Below are positions 16,149 through 24,447 of a DNA stretch of 64,000 bases, piece after piece. A program made the position numbers and the translations under genes. Location: the NCBI GenBank assembly GCA_964584305.1, contig CAZOZL010000003.1, positions 248,001 through 312,000 of the forward strand, written 5' to 3'. Position 1 is the first letter of the stretch, and each line of letters opens with the position of its first letter. The notes under the pieces were generated by a model. That model was not told the origin of the DNA. It made no database searches and saw only the letters and a program-made list of their open reading frames with translations. The DNA is from SB11 sp964584305. Lineage in GTDB: Bacteria > Bacteroidota > Bacteroidia > UBA8524.

Positions 16149-17129
16149 TTAATCCTTTTTTAAAGGGGCATCCCAAATACCTGCCTCTTTAGGGCAGTAT
16201 TGTAACCCTAAACTAAGGCATAACGCTTTTAGTTTTTTTCTACCCAATGGAGAAAAGCCAAAACGAGGGCTTCTTACAATATAGTCATCACCGCCACCCG
16301 TTAGTGTGTGGAAGCCCATTGCTGGTAAATTTTCACTACTTATCATAAAGTTACACTCAAAACAAATATTTATAGTAGAAATTACATTGCCATTATAATA
16401 AAAAACAATACCCATTCTTGGGTTAAAACAGGCTGCGCTTGCCCCTCCATAAGTAGTTGTATCAGCAATAGCAATGGTTAAGCTATCTATCTGCTGTTTT
16501 GATAAGGAAATACCATTTTTTGCAGTACGGTTTAAGCGTCCGCTACCATCAGTAATTATCGCTCCTTCTTTTCCCATAAAATCATAAGCAACCACACTAT
16601 CGTATTGCATTGTAGTATAGGGGTTAAAGTTTAATAGTTTTTGATATTTATGCCATAGTCTATACCCTTCTCTTTGCATTACATTTCCCCAAAACAAAGT
16701 ATCCTTACCTTTATATACTAAGTATTCTTGGCTTATCAATTCATCATAATCAAAGTAGCCTTTCCTAAAGTTAGTATCACTAATTGAATACTCTTTCTGT
16801 AATAAATCCTCTTCACCAGTATCTTCACCAACAATACCACTCCTAGCAAAAATTAGTCTGCTATATTTAAAATAATATTCTATAATCAAAACCTCTTTTG
16901 ATACAGGCTTGTATTCTCTAATTTTAGTTATTTGATTATTGTTAATACATATACTATGCGCATATGGTTTAGAGAAATGTAAACTATTAATAATTGTAAA
17001 GTCACCCTGTTCATTATTAACCTTAGCTACATCAGCATTAATATCTTGTATTGCTTTGGGTAGCTCGTTTTGGGCTTTCGTGGCAATAGAAACCAACCCA
17101 ATAATCAGTACAATAATTAGTTTTTTCAT
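16149..17129 (-). CDS. Secreted protein of unknown function with ICFECN motif
   Basis: 326 residues. The first 19 (MKKLIIVLIIGLVSIATKA) form a signal peptide. I do not recognise a named domain. Notable is the region ACFNPRMGIVFYYNGNVIST followed by INICFECNFMISS (about residues 235-267), with a CxxC pair and a third Cys, and a C-terminal LCLSLGLQYCP. The GVIxPRxGxxF...CFEC layout recurs in secreted Bacteroidota proteins as I remember them, without known function. It begins 6 bp after the UbiA-type gene and is probably co-transcribed with it. Confidence 0.75.
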   Translation of the reverse strand: MKKLIIVLIIGLVSIATKAQNELPKAIQDINADVAKVNNEQGDFTIINSLHFSKPYAHSICINNNQITKIREYKPVSKEVLIIEYYFKYSRLIFARSGIVGEDTGEEDLLQKEYSISDTNFRKGYFDYDELISQEYLVYKGKDTLFWGNVMQREGYRLWHKYQKLLNFNPYTTMQYDSVVAYDFMGKEGAIITDGSGRLNRTAKNGISLSKQQIDSLTIAIADTTTYGGASAACFNPRMGIVFYYNGNVISTINICFECNFMISSENLPAMGFHTLTGGGDDYIVRSPRFGFSPLGRKKLKALCLSLGLQYCPKEAGIWDAPLKKD

Positions 17130-17135
17130 AGGCTA

Positions 17136-18020
17136 TTATACCAACGCAATATTTAATATTCCCAATACAATTATCATTTTATAGTAATCGTCTATTTGCT
17201 TAAATCCTTTCTCGGTATTGGTAAACAGTAGGTAAAATATACTAAATACAATCCCTGAAAAGGAGATGGAAAAATACAGTGCTGAATAGGCGGGCATTAA
17301 ATCATTAAACAAATAGTAACCAATAGGCACGCATAGCAACATTAAAGGCATTAGCAATATTTTAGTTTTCTTGATGCCAAATTTTACAGGAAAAGTTTTG
17401 TAGCCAAACAACATATCGCCCTTAATAGCTATAATATCTTTTATCACTTCTCTAACTAATGCTATTAGCCCTATATAGGTTGCGTACAGTACTATCAGCA
17501 TATTTATTTGCCAGTAAAATATACAAATAGAAAGGAATGCGCTTACCGCTAAAAAAGAGGCAATAAAATTGCCCAGCAATGGCAATTTTTTCAGTTTGTG
17601 CGAATAGAACCACAGCAAAAAAATGAGCAAGCCATAAAACAAAAACAGTTTTATATTTAAAAACGAGGCAATAAGTAGCGCAAAGGCATTGCATACCAAA
17701 TAGGCATTAATAGCAAAACGCTTACTAATTATTTTATTAATAATTACTTCCTCGCCGTGGTTGGCAAGGTCTTTCTCGTAATCGTAAAAGGCATTGATAA
17801 GATAGCCGCCTGCGGTGATTAATGCCGTGCTTAAAACTATCCAGTGGAGTTGTGGCATAGCTAATACCTGCAATACCCTTAATTGAGGATTAAGAATTTT
17901 TATTGCTGTTAAATATTGGGCAATGGCAATAAGCAATAGGTTATACCAACGTACCAAACTAAAAAACACCAAAGATTTTATTACAAAAACCCGTTGATTG
18001 CTATTTAGGTAGGTTGCCAT
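17136..18020 (-). CDS. UbiA family prenyltransferase
   Basis: 294 residues with about eight membrane helices. The first Asp-rich motif is N76-x3-D80-x3-D84 (INAFYDYEKDLAN). The second is KDIIAIKGDMLFGYKTFP, matching the DxxxxxGD motif. These two motifs bind the prenyl diphosphate and Mg2+. Family members attach prenyl chains to aromatic rings (menaquinone, ubiquinone, haem O) or to glycerol phosphate. The length and motif variants fit the geranylgeranylglycerol-phosphate / UbiA-like members common in Bacteroidota, but without menaquinone or lipid genes nearby the acceptor is open. It is first gene of a probable two-gene unit with the secreted protein that follows. Confidence 0.88.
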   Translation of the reverse strand: MATYLNSNQRVFVIKSLVFFSLVRWYNLLLIAIAQYLTAIKILNPQLRVLQVLAMPQLHWIVLSTALITAGGYLINAFYDYEKDLANHGEEVIINKIISKRFAINAYLVCNAFALLIASFLNIKLFLFYGLLIFLLWFYSHKLKKLPLLGNFIASFLAVSAFLSICIFYWQINMLIVLYATYIGLIALVREVIKDIIAIKGDMLFGYKTFPVKFGIKKTKILLMPLMLLCVPIGYYLFNDLMPAYSALYFSISFSGIVFSIFYLLFTNTEKGFKQIDDYYKMIIVLGILNIALV

Positions 18021-18171
18021 TTATGCCTCAAAAGTCGTGAATTTTAAGGGTATTTTTATATACACTGCAAAAATAAACCCATTGCACGGGTGGGGAGAAA
18101 GGATGTGAGAGTTTGGGTTTGAGTTTTGAGAGAGCCGCACCCTAAATGATATAGGCGGAATTGGTAAAATC

Positions 18172-18240
18172 ACACCACCCTTTAGTCCTTGCCCGTGCAG
18201 TATGGTAGGGACTCCTATACCGCACAGTCCTTTCTATTCG
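18172..18240. repeat. GC-rich intergenic repeat
   Basis: ACACCACCCTTTAGTCCTTG and a later CACAGTCC resemble ACACCTCCCTTTAGTCC (6174) and CACAGTCCTGCCCGTGCC (6249) in another gene-free region. It lies between the UbiA gene start and the trpS end; no ORF. Confidence 0.4.
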
Positions 18241-18262
18241 TAGAAAGTTTAATACTAAGCTA

Positions 18263-19264
18263 CTAATAAAATTTTTTGAAGCCAATTAATTTACGTGCGC
18301 CTGCAATAGTTTCGGCGGCACTGGCACGGGCTTTTTCTGTACCTGTTTTTAGTGCCTTGGCTATAAAAGCATCGTCTTTATCTATTTCTGTAATTTTATG
18401 ACGTAGTGGTGCTACAAAAGCATCCATATCATCTGCTATTTGCATTTTAAAATCACCATAGCGGATAGCACAGGTATTGTATAGCGTATCAAAATGCTTA
18501 TAGGTTTCTTTGGTAGATACCAATGCCATCAAATCAAACAAGTTTTGTATAGCTTCAGGCTTGGTTTGGTTTTCTTGGGTTGGACCACCATCAGTAACTG
18601 AGCGTTTCATCTTTTTGATAATCTCATCACGGGTGTCCTGCAAAAATATAGCAGTATTCTCACCGTTACTTTTGCTCATTTTACCTTTACCGTCCAAGCT
18701 GGGTACTTTTACCAGTTTACTACCAAAATTAAAGGCTTGTGGTTGTGGGAAAAAATCTTCCTCATACAAATGGTTGAAACGATTGCCAAAGGTACGTGCC
18801 ATTTCCAAATGCTGCTCTTGGTCTTTGCCCACAGGTACTTTTGTGGCTCTGTGTATCAATATATCTGCGGTCATTAATACGGGGTAGGTCAATAGTCCTG
18901 CATTAATATTATCAGGTTGAGTTTTGGCTTTATCTTTAAAAGTGGTTACCCGCTCCAACTCGCCTTTGTAGGCTACCATGTTTAGGTATAGGTATAGTTC
19001 GGCAATTTCGGGAATATCGCTTTGTATATAAATGGTAGCGGCATCAGGATTGAGACCGCACGCCAAATACTCTACCAAAACAGTACGCACGCTGTTTTGT
19101 AAATCATGGGCTTTGGTATGGGTAGTAAGCGAGTGCCAATCAGCTATAAAAAAGTAGCTGTTATGCTCATGCTGCATTTTTAAGAAATTAACCATTGCAC
19201 CAAAGTAATTGCCCAAATGCAACTTACCTGTACTACGAATACCACTTACTACCGTTTCTTTCAT
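18263..19264 (-). CDS. trpS: Tryptophanyl-tRNA synthetase
   Basis: 333 residues, the usual length. This class I enzyme charges tRNA-Trp. The HIGH-type motif is HLGN (residues 16-19, in STGKLHLGNYFGAM). The substrate region includes ADWHSLTTH, and VPVGKDQEQHLEMAR is typical of TrpRS. The KMSKS motif is exact at 195-199 (DGKGKMSKSNGE). A -7 box TATCTTTG lies only 5 bases before the ATG, suggesting a leaderless or nearly leaderless transcript. It is divergent from the small gene at 19352. Confidence 0.97.
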   Translation of the reverse strand: MKETVVSGIRSTGKLHLGNYFGAMVNFLKMQHEHNSYFFIADWHSLTTHTKAHDLQNSVRTVLVEYLACGLNPDAATIYIQSDIPEIAELYLYLNMVAYKGELERVTTFKDKAKTQPDNINAGLLTYPVLMTADILIHRATKVPVGKDQEQHLEMARTFGNRFNHLYEEDFFPQPQAFNFGSKLVKVPSLDGKGKMSKSNGENTAIFLQDTRDEIIKKMKRSVTDGGPTQENQTKPEAIQNLFDLMALVSTKETYKHFDTLYNTCAIRYGDFKMQIADDMDAFVAPLRHKITEIDKDDAFIAKALKTGTEKARASAAETIAGARKLIGFKKFY

Positions 19265-19269
19265 CGGGA

Positions 19270-19277
19270 CAAAGATA
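19270..19277 (-). promoter_or_regulatory. -7 box five bases before the trpS start
   Basis: On the minus strand TATCTTTG is followed by TCCCG and then the ATG at 19264. No clear -33 element is seen. Confidence 0.45.
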
Positions 19278-19351
19278 ATGAACCTTAAAAACTATTTACT
19301 TATTTCAATAGCCCTGTTTTTTTTCACATTAAAAAAAGTACATTTAATGAA

Positions 19352-19657
19352 ATGTTCTATTGTATGAAAGCTGAAAGTGCTAATCCTAAAATTTTTAATG
19401 TTCACAGCATAATTTACGATGATAATTATTTTGCTATTGCACATGGAGTATGGACTGAAAGTGGTGAAAATGTATTAGCAATGCGTTGGACTGGCGAACA
19501 GTTAGACCCAAAAGACCTTGGTTATCCAAAAGTCTTTGGTCATCCGATGTGGTTTATAGTAACGAATGATTTGAAAAACCTCATTTTAACAGCACTTTTA
19601 AACTTGCCATTATCAGATACTAAGAAGATAATAGATATTTTAAGCAATAAAATATAA
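19352..19657 (+). CDS. Small conserved-looking protein of unknown function
   Basis: 101 residues, or 97 if translation starts at the second Met (19364), which gives MKAESANPKIFNVHSI. It is soluble, with a beta-rich first half (IIYDDNYFAIAHGVW) and a helical end. No domain is recognised. The coding look is good: no rare runs, compact, in a space no other gene uses, and it ends 1 bp before the convergent acidic gene. There is no obvious promoter. It may be a stand-alone small gene or a remnant of a larger one. Confidence 0.6.
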   Translation: MFYCMKAESANPKIFNVHSIIYDDNYFAIAHGVWTESGENVLAMRWTGEQLDPKDLGYPKVFGHPMWFIVTNDLKNLILTALLNLPLSDTKKIIDILSNKI

Positions 19658-19658
19658 C

Positions 19659-20402
19659 CTACCCCTCCCGCATCAACTCATCCAAACTTTCTGTAAAGGC
19701 TTGGGCAGCAGCTAATAAAGCCACATCGGTGGTTTTGTTGTGCGAGTGTTGCATTAGCTGTTGGTAGCGATTTTCAAAACTATCTGTGGTGTTGAAATAA
19801 GTCATTAAAGGGGCGTATATTTCTTTTACCTCCTCATCAGTAATGGTTTCGGTGGTTTCTATAATGTCTTTAATGTCCGCATCTACCAAGTGTTGGTTTT
19901 TTATAATGGGTTCGTATATCACAAACTCGTCTTGGTAGAGGTCGTCTTCGGTCAGTAAAAACTCTTTTAAAAAATCATCTAAAGATATTTCTGCTTCGGT
20001 CTCTTTGCTCTCGTTTATATACAATAGCAGGTTTAAAAACTCCGACCCTCTGTCTAATATACGTTCTTCGATAGCCAACCACTCCGTTGATTCTAAGTAG
20101 CCCTCGCCTAAATGGCTCACATCTGTGGTAAAAAAATTAACCATAAATAGGTCGAAACAAAACTCTTGTAATGGTTCAAATACTGGGTAATTAGCAAAAA
20201 CCTCATCCACACTTGCAAGTTTGGTTTCAAAGGTATCTAATTGATAAAAAGCAGTAATTAGCCCACTTAAAAAAGGTTGATGTATAGCTTCGTCAATAGC
20301 CTCATTGTTTTGTTTACTACCGTCTAAAAAACCCGTTACCATGCTTTGCAAAGCATCTTTTATAGGGACAAAAATTTTGGGGCTGTTCTCCTCGTTAGTC
20401 AA
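19659..20402 (-). CDS. Acidic cytoplasmic protein of unknown function coupled to the dihydroorotase-like gene
   Basis: 247 residues, strongly acidic (many Asp/Glu, e.g. IDEAIHQ, ETEAEISLDDFLKEFLLTEDDLYQDE), helix-rich, with no signal peptide or membrane segment. I do not recognise a domain. Its start overlaps the end of the dihydroorotase-like gene by 8 bases, a typical sign of translational coupling, so the two products are probably made in proportion. It is the last gene of the minus-strand block 26337-19659. Confidence 0.78.
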   Translation of the reverse strand: MTNEENSPKIFVPIKDALQSMVTGFLDGSKQNNEAIDEAIHQPFLSGLITAFYQLDTFETKLASVDEVFANYPVFEPLQEFCFDLFMVNFFTTDVSHLGEGYLESTEWLAIEERILDRGSEFLNLLLYINESKETEAEISLDDFLKEFLLTEDDLYQDEFVIYEPIIKNQHLVDADIKDIIETTETITDEEVKEIYAPLMTYFNTTDSFENRYQQLMQHSHNKTTDVALLAAAQAFTESLDELMREG

Positions 20403-21660
20403 AGCGTTGTATTTGATTGTTATTGGTAGTTAAAATTACTTTACCCGTTAAGGTTTGCCCTAATAGAGGCGAGTTTATTGATTTTGAGTGGTTGCTTGCT
20501 TTATTATACTCCCATGTTTTGGTGGGGTCAAATACACTAAGGTTAGCTATCTCTCCTTCGTTTATTGTGGCTGTTGCTATACCCAATACCCTGCGGGGAT
20601 GGTGGGTAATAACATTAATTAAGGTATCCCAGCCCAAAGTGTCTTTAAGTTGCAGGGCAAGAGGTAAAAAAGTTTGTAAGCCTATCATACCATTTTTGGC
20701 ATACTCAAACTCTACTACTTTGTTTTCTGCTTCCTGTGGATTATGGTCGCTACAAATAGCATCAATAGTACCGTCTTTAAGTCCGTTTAATAGGGCTTTT
20801 TGGTTAGTTTTTGTGCGTAGCGGCGGTGTAAGTTTATAGTTGGTATCGTATTCTTCTAATGCGGTATCGTCCCAAATTAAATGGGCTATCGCAACATCAG
20901 CAGTTACTTTTAGTGCCTCTTTTTTTGCTTGGCGAATTAACTCCACCGCTTCGGCGGTAGAAATATGCGAAAAGTGAATTTTAGCATCGTTATACCTTGC
21001 CAATTCAATATCACGTTTCACCATAATTTGCTCGGCAATATTGGGTATGCCTTTCATGCCCAAATGTACTGCTGCCTCACCCTCATTCATTTGCCCATTT
21101 GCGGATAAGCCTTCATCTTGTGCATGAATACATAACAAACCGTTGAATCCTTTGGCATATAATATAGCACGGTGCATTAAACCACTATTGCCAATGGCTT
21201 GATTGCCATCAGTAAAGGCAATAGCACCAGCAGTGTGCATATCGTACATTTCCGAAATTTCTTTCCCTTCTCTGCTGTGGGTAATACAGCCCATAGGATA
21301 TACTGTTGTTACCTGCCCTTTGGCTTTATTAATAACATACTCTACCTCTGATTTTGAATGTACAGGCGGATTTGTGGAGGGTAACATGGCTACCCCTGTA
21401 AAACCACCTGCGGCGGCAGCTTGGCTACCGCTTTTTATATCTTCGCACTGCTCATACCCAGGGTCGGCAAACTGGGTGCGCATATCCATAAACCCCGTTG
21501 ATGTATAGGTATTTTTACCCTCTAAAACCTCTGCATTTTTTGCACTAAGGTTTTTTCCTATGGACTTTATATGCCCATTTTCTATTAAAATATCTGTGGT
21601 TTGCCCATTGTGTGGGCTGTTAGGGTCGGCTATTGTGGTTTCTTTTATCAGCAGAAGCAT
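20395..21660 (-). CDS. pyrC: Dihydroorotase homologue lacking the HxH metal motif
   Basis: 421 residues, amidohydrolase fold. Overall layout is that of class I dihydroorotase: FTD (position of the metal Asp), CIHAQDE, HISTAEAVELI and CSDHNPQ (position of the catalytic Asp) are all present. The first metal motif, normally D-x-H-x-H-x-x-PG, reads D59-M-R61-T-Q63-F-A-DPG, so both histidines are replaced. Members with this DMR-type motif are, from memory, widespread in Bacteroidota and annotated as dihydroorotase. Non-catalytic PyrC-like subunits that partner aspartate transcarbamoylase are also known in other phyla. Catalytic function in pyrimidine synthesis is therefore uncertain. It sits between the BatA-type gene (6 bp) and the acidic unknown (8-bp overlap). 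Confidence 0.88.
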   Translation of the reverse strand: MLLLIKETTIADPNSPHNGQTTDILIENGHIKSIGKNLSAKNAEVLEGKNTYTSTGFMDMRTQFADPGYEQCEDIKSGSQAAAAGGFTGVAMLPSTNPPVHSKSEVEYVINKAKGQVTTVYPMGCITHSREGKEISEMYDMHTAGAIAFTDGNQAIGNSGLMHRAILYAKGFNGLLCIHAQDEGLSANGQMNEGEAAVHLGMKGIPNIAEQIMVKRDIELARYNDAKIHFSHISTAEAVELIRQAKKEALKVTADVAIAHLIWDDTALEEYDTNYKLTPPLRTKTNQKALLNGLKDGTIDAICSDHNPQEAENKVVEFEYAKNGMIGLQTFLPLALQLKDTLGWDTLINVITHHPRRVLGIATATINEGEIANLSVFDPTKTWEYNKASNHSKSINSPLLGQTLTGKVILTTNNNQIQRFD

Positions 21661-21666
21661 AAACTT

Positions 21667-23691
21667 CTATTTTAAAAATCTCAACAATAATACTTCACAT
21701 AAAAGGAAAAACAAGCCAAATGCTATACAATATAGCCACAATTGTACTCCTTTATCGGCTTCTATTATCGCTTGCTTAATTCCTTTTGGGGTATTTTCTA
21801 ATACTCTAATGCTTGGTACAGTAATCAACTCGCTTAGTTGGTCTTCTGTATAATACGTATTTGCCGACTCGTTTCTGTTATAATTAAAAGCTACTCTAAC
21901 CCCCAAATCTTTATCGTTACTCATTAACCTATAATTACCCGTCTCTTTCAATTCAGCACCTACTGAAAGGTTGAGTTTGTTTTCTTTTATCACCATTTGC
22001 GGGATAAGTTCAGCCTTGTCTAACTTTAACTTAAATACTTGGTTTTTGCTTTGCCCCGCAAAATTTAGCTTAACCAACTCGCCATTGCCAATGGTATAAA
22101 ACAAATTTGGTGTGATAACACTGTTTAATGCCATATTTAGCATGGTAGGCACAAACAAGGCGTGGGCAGCAAAATTGTTCCACTCTATATTTAGTGGTGA
22201 GTTAAATACATATACTCGCCCGTTTTCTACCGAGTAGTGCGTTAAAAAGGCTTGCCCATTTTGCAAACTCATAATAGGTTCACCAGTTGTAGAGGCGGTA
22301 GTAAAATATTTTTGAATGATAGGCTTATCTATGTTATCAGATAGTTTTTCAAATGTGTTTCTAAAAATAGGATGCTCTACATTTAAGCCCGTTACCCGTT
22401 GGTTTTGTTGGGCAAAATTTTGCCAACCTTTAATACCCAATGAGTTTAAAAAATAAGCATTACTGGCATCTATTTCCTCATCAGTAGGCGGGAAAACAAC
22501 CAATGAACCGCCCCCCTTTACAAACTTACTTAGTTCTGCATTCAGTCCACTCGAAATGGTTTTCACACCGTTTACCACTATTAAACTGTATTGCGAAAAA
22601 GCAGAATAGTCCAACTGTTTATCACTTACTTGGTTTAAACTATAATATTCGTCAATCTTGCCATACACCGCCCCCAAACTGTTTGAAGGCTCATCAGGAT
22701 AAATAGAAAGTATATTTATTTGTTGTTTCACCTCAAAGGCAAAAAATAGTTTATCATCAAACGATATGGGCGCATCCATTATCTCTACTACGGCATTTTG
22801 CCAACCTGTTTTACTGGCAGTAAATGTAAGTTCAATATTTTTTGTTTCGTTTTTGCTGATGCTAAAGTTTGCCAAGCCTTTTTGGGCATCGTTTATTTTT
22901 AAGGTAAGCGGGATATTTTCTTGCGCTGCGCCAAAGTTTTTTATCCGTACCATAAGCTGTGCAGGTCGGCTGGCTTGCACATAGGGTGTTGCCAGCCACA
23001 CGGAGTCTATGCTTAAATTGGCTTTGGGATTGGCTTGTAACCGCACCAACTCGGTAATAATAGTAGTATCGGCATTTATAGCTTCTACATCTACCATATT
23101 CTGCTGGTAATCACTAAGTATATAGGCTATTTTTTGGGCATAAGGGTCTTTGTTCAGTACTTCTTTTTGGCGGGCAATAATAGCAGACAGTTTACGAGAT
23201 GCAGGCGAAATTTTCACCTCATCAACCCTTCTTAAAAAATCTTCTCTACTTTGTAAACGCTGGTGTTTCCCTTCAAAATCAGCAGTAATTAGCTGAAATA
23301 AATCGGTAGATGAGTAGGCGGTGGCAATTTCACGGGCTTTGTTTTTGGCAACTTGCAACAACTCGCCTTCTTTGCCCACACTACTCATACTAAAAGAGTT
23401 ATCAATATACACACTTACCGCCGAAACGCCTTGCTGGCTTGCCCCCGAAGCCGCAGGAATATATGGCTGCACAAATGCCAATACTATAGAACTGATAGCA
23501 AATATGCGTGCCATAAGCACTAAAATATGTTTTAAATTACGTTGCGAACGAGTTTCTTGCTGTACCTCTTGCAACAAGGCTACATTGGTAAAGTAAATAC
23601 GTTTGAAACGCCTAAAATTGAACAGGTGGATAATAACGGGTATTGCTATGGATGCCAGTGCGGCGAAGAATAAAGGGTATAACCAACTCAT
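21667..23691 (-). CDS. BatA-domain membrane protein with VWA-like region
   Basis: 674 residues. The N-terminus MSWLYPLFFAALASIAIPVI followed by HLFNFRRFKRIYFTN is the aerotolerance-related BatA N-terminal domain with two membrane helices (about 5-22 and 54-77). Residues about 88-200 resemble a von Willebrand A fold (SVYIDNSFSMSSVGKEGELL, a degenerate MIDAS DxSxS). The long middle part is periplasmic and beta-rich, and a last helix (about 648-672) returns to the membrane. Bat proteins were linked to aerotolerance in Bacteroides; the mechanism is unclear. It is followed after 6 bp by the dihydroorotase-like gene. Confidence 0.87.
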   Translation of the reverse strand: MSWLYPLFFAALASIAIPVIIHLFNFRRFKRIYFTNVALLQEVQQETRSQRNLKHILVLMARIFAISSIVLAFVQPYIPAASGASQQGVSAVSVYIDNSFSMSSVGKEGELLQVAKNKAREIATAYSSTDLFQLITADFEGKHQRLQSREDFLRRVDEVKISPASRKLSAIIARQKEVLNKDPYAQKIAYILSDYQQNMVDVEAINADTTIITELVRLQANPKANLSIDSVWLATPYVQASRPAQLMVRIKNFGAAQENIPLTLKINDAQKGLANFSISKNETKNIELTFTASKTGWQNAVVEIMDAPISFDDKLFFAFEVKQQINILSIYPDEPSNSLGAVYGKIDEYYSLNQVSDKQLDYSAFSQYSLIVVNGVKTISSGLNAELSKFVKGGGSLVVFPPTDEEIDASNAYFLNSLGIKGWQNFAQQNQRVTGLNVEHPIFRNTFEKLSDNIDKPIIQKYFTTASTTGEPIMSLQNGQAFLTHYSVENGRVYVFNSPLNIEWNNFAAHALFVPTMLNMALNSVITPNLFYTIGNGELVKLNFAGQSKNQVFKLKLDKAELIPQMVIKENKLNLSVGAELKETGNYRLMSNDKDLGVRVAFNYNRNESANTYYTEDQLSELITVPSIRVLENTPKGIKQAIIEADKGVQLWLYCIAFGLFFLLCEVLLLRFLK

Positions 23692-23698
23692 TAACGCT

Positions 23699-23706
23699 CA
23701 AAATTA
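23699..23706 (-). promoter_or_regulatory. -7 box seven bases before the BatA-type gene
   Basis: On the minus strand TAATTTTG is followed by AGCGTTA and the ATG at 23691. The transcript would start almost at the start codon. Confidence 0.45.
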
Positions 23707-23799
23707 GTGTTTTTGTTAATACCTAAACGGTATGATGTGTAAAATGTTACTTGTTTTGAATAAATGATGGGGTTGATACTGGGCAGAAATAAGTATTTC

Positions 23800-24080
23800 C
23801 ATCCCCCTGCCCCCTTCGCTAACGCACCTATTTTTCGCGGGGTTCAAAATCCCCTCACACAAGGGGGACAAAGATTACAGGCATCGCAAAAACCACTATC
23901 ATCGCAGCAATGCGTTAGTATAGTAGTACTTTTATACAAGAGTAAATCGCGCCACAATAAATATAAAAAAACCATAATTTTGCCTGTACCAAGTACCCCC
24001 TTGAGGGTTGTTGAATTGAGCTTGCAAAATATTGAGCAAAAGCGAAGGGGGGCAAGGGGGATGAATAAAACCGAATGAAA
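23800..24080 (+). repeat. Structured repeat element, left copy, carrying the DUF559 start codon at its edge
   Basis: The element begins CATCCCCCTGCCCCCTTCGC and ends AGCGAAGGGGGGCAAGGGGG, then AACCGAATGAAA. Its two arms are long imperfect inverted repeats, and each arm holds a smaller hairpin (CCCCTCACACAAGGGG; CCCCTTGAGGG). The right arm carries TAATTTTG (23975-23982), a -7 type box, followed by GCCTGTACCAAGT. The ATG in the closing ACCGAATGAAA is the start of the DUF559 gene. A second, diverged copy lies at 24448-24703 in the same orientation. ORFs that cross this element are repeats read by chance. Confidence 0.75.
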
Positions 24081-24437
24081 GACTACCACTATAACAAAAA
24101 GCTAAAACCTTTTGCTAAGGAACTAAGAAATAACTCTACCAAAGCAGAAATACGCTTGTGGGCTGAATTGCTTAGAGCGAAAAAGTTATTAGGCTATCCT
24201 TTTCTTCGCCAACGCCCCATTGGGGCTTATATTGCTGATTTTTTAAGCAAGGATTTAAAACTAATTATTGAGGTGGACGGTAGCTCGCACAATATGAAGC
24301 ATGAATACGATGAAAATAGAGACGAGGAATTTTTGGCATTAGGCTATACTACTTTACGGTTTACCAATGATGAGGTGCTCTATAATATTGAAGGAGTGAA
24401 ACTTGCTTTAGAACATTGGATACAAAATAGGAAGTAA
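24075..24437 (+). CDS. DUF559 (Vsr-like PD-(D/E)xK) endonuclease-domain protein
   Basis: 120 residues, single domain. The PD-(D/E)xK core is visible: IADF (Asp55), IIEVDGSSHN (Glu66, Asp68, His72), preceded by FLRQRPIG and followed by NRDEEFLALGY and the closing LRFTNDEVLYNIEG. Family members resemble very-short-patch repair and restriction nucleases; their role is mostly unknown. The gene lies on the strand opposite to its neighbours, between the GT2 and BatA genes. It is flanked by two direct copies of a structured repeat, and its start codon is the last part of the left copy. This arrangement suggests a mobile or selfish cassette. The catalytic residues appear intact. Confidence 0.88.
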   Translation: MKDYHYNKKLKPFAKELRNNSTKAEIRLWAELLRAKKLLGYPFLRQRPIGAYIADFLSKDLKLIIEVDGSSHNMKHEYDENRDEEFLALGYTTLRFTNDEVLYNIEGVKLALEHWIQNRK

Positions 24438-24447
24438 GCTGTATTCA

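Noticed and set aside
23764..24078. Open frames on both strands upstream of the DUF559 gene, and a similar one at 24494-24724
   Set aside because: They run through the two structured repeat copies; their apparent similarity to each other reflects the DNA repeat, not a protein.
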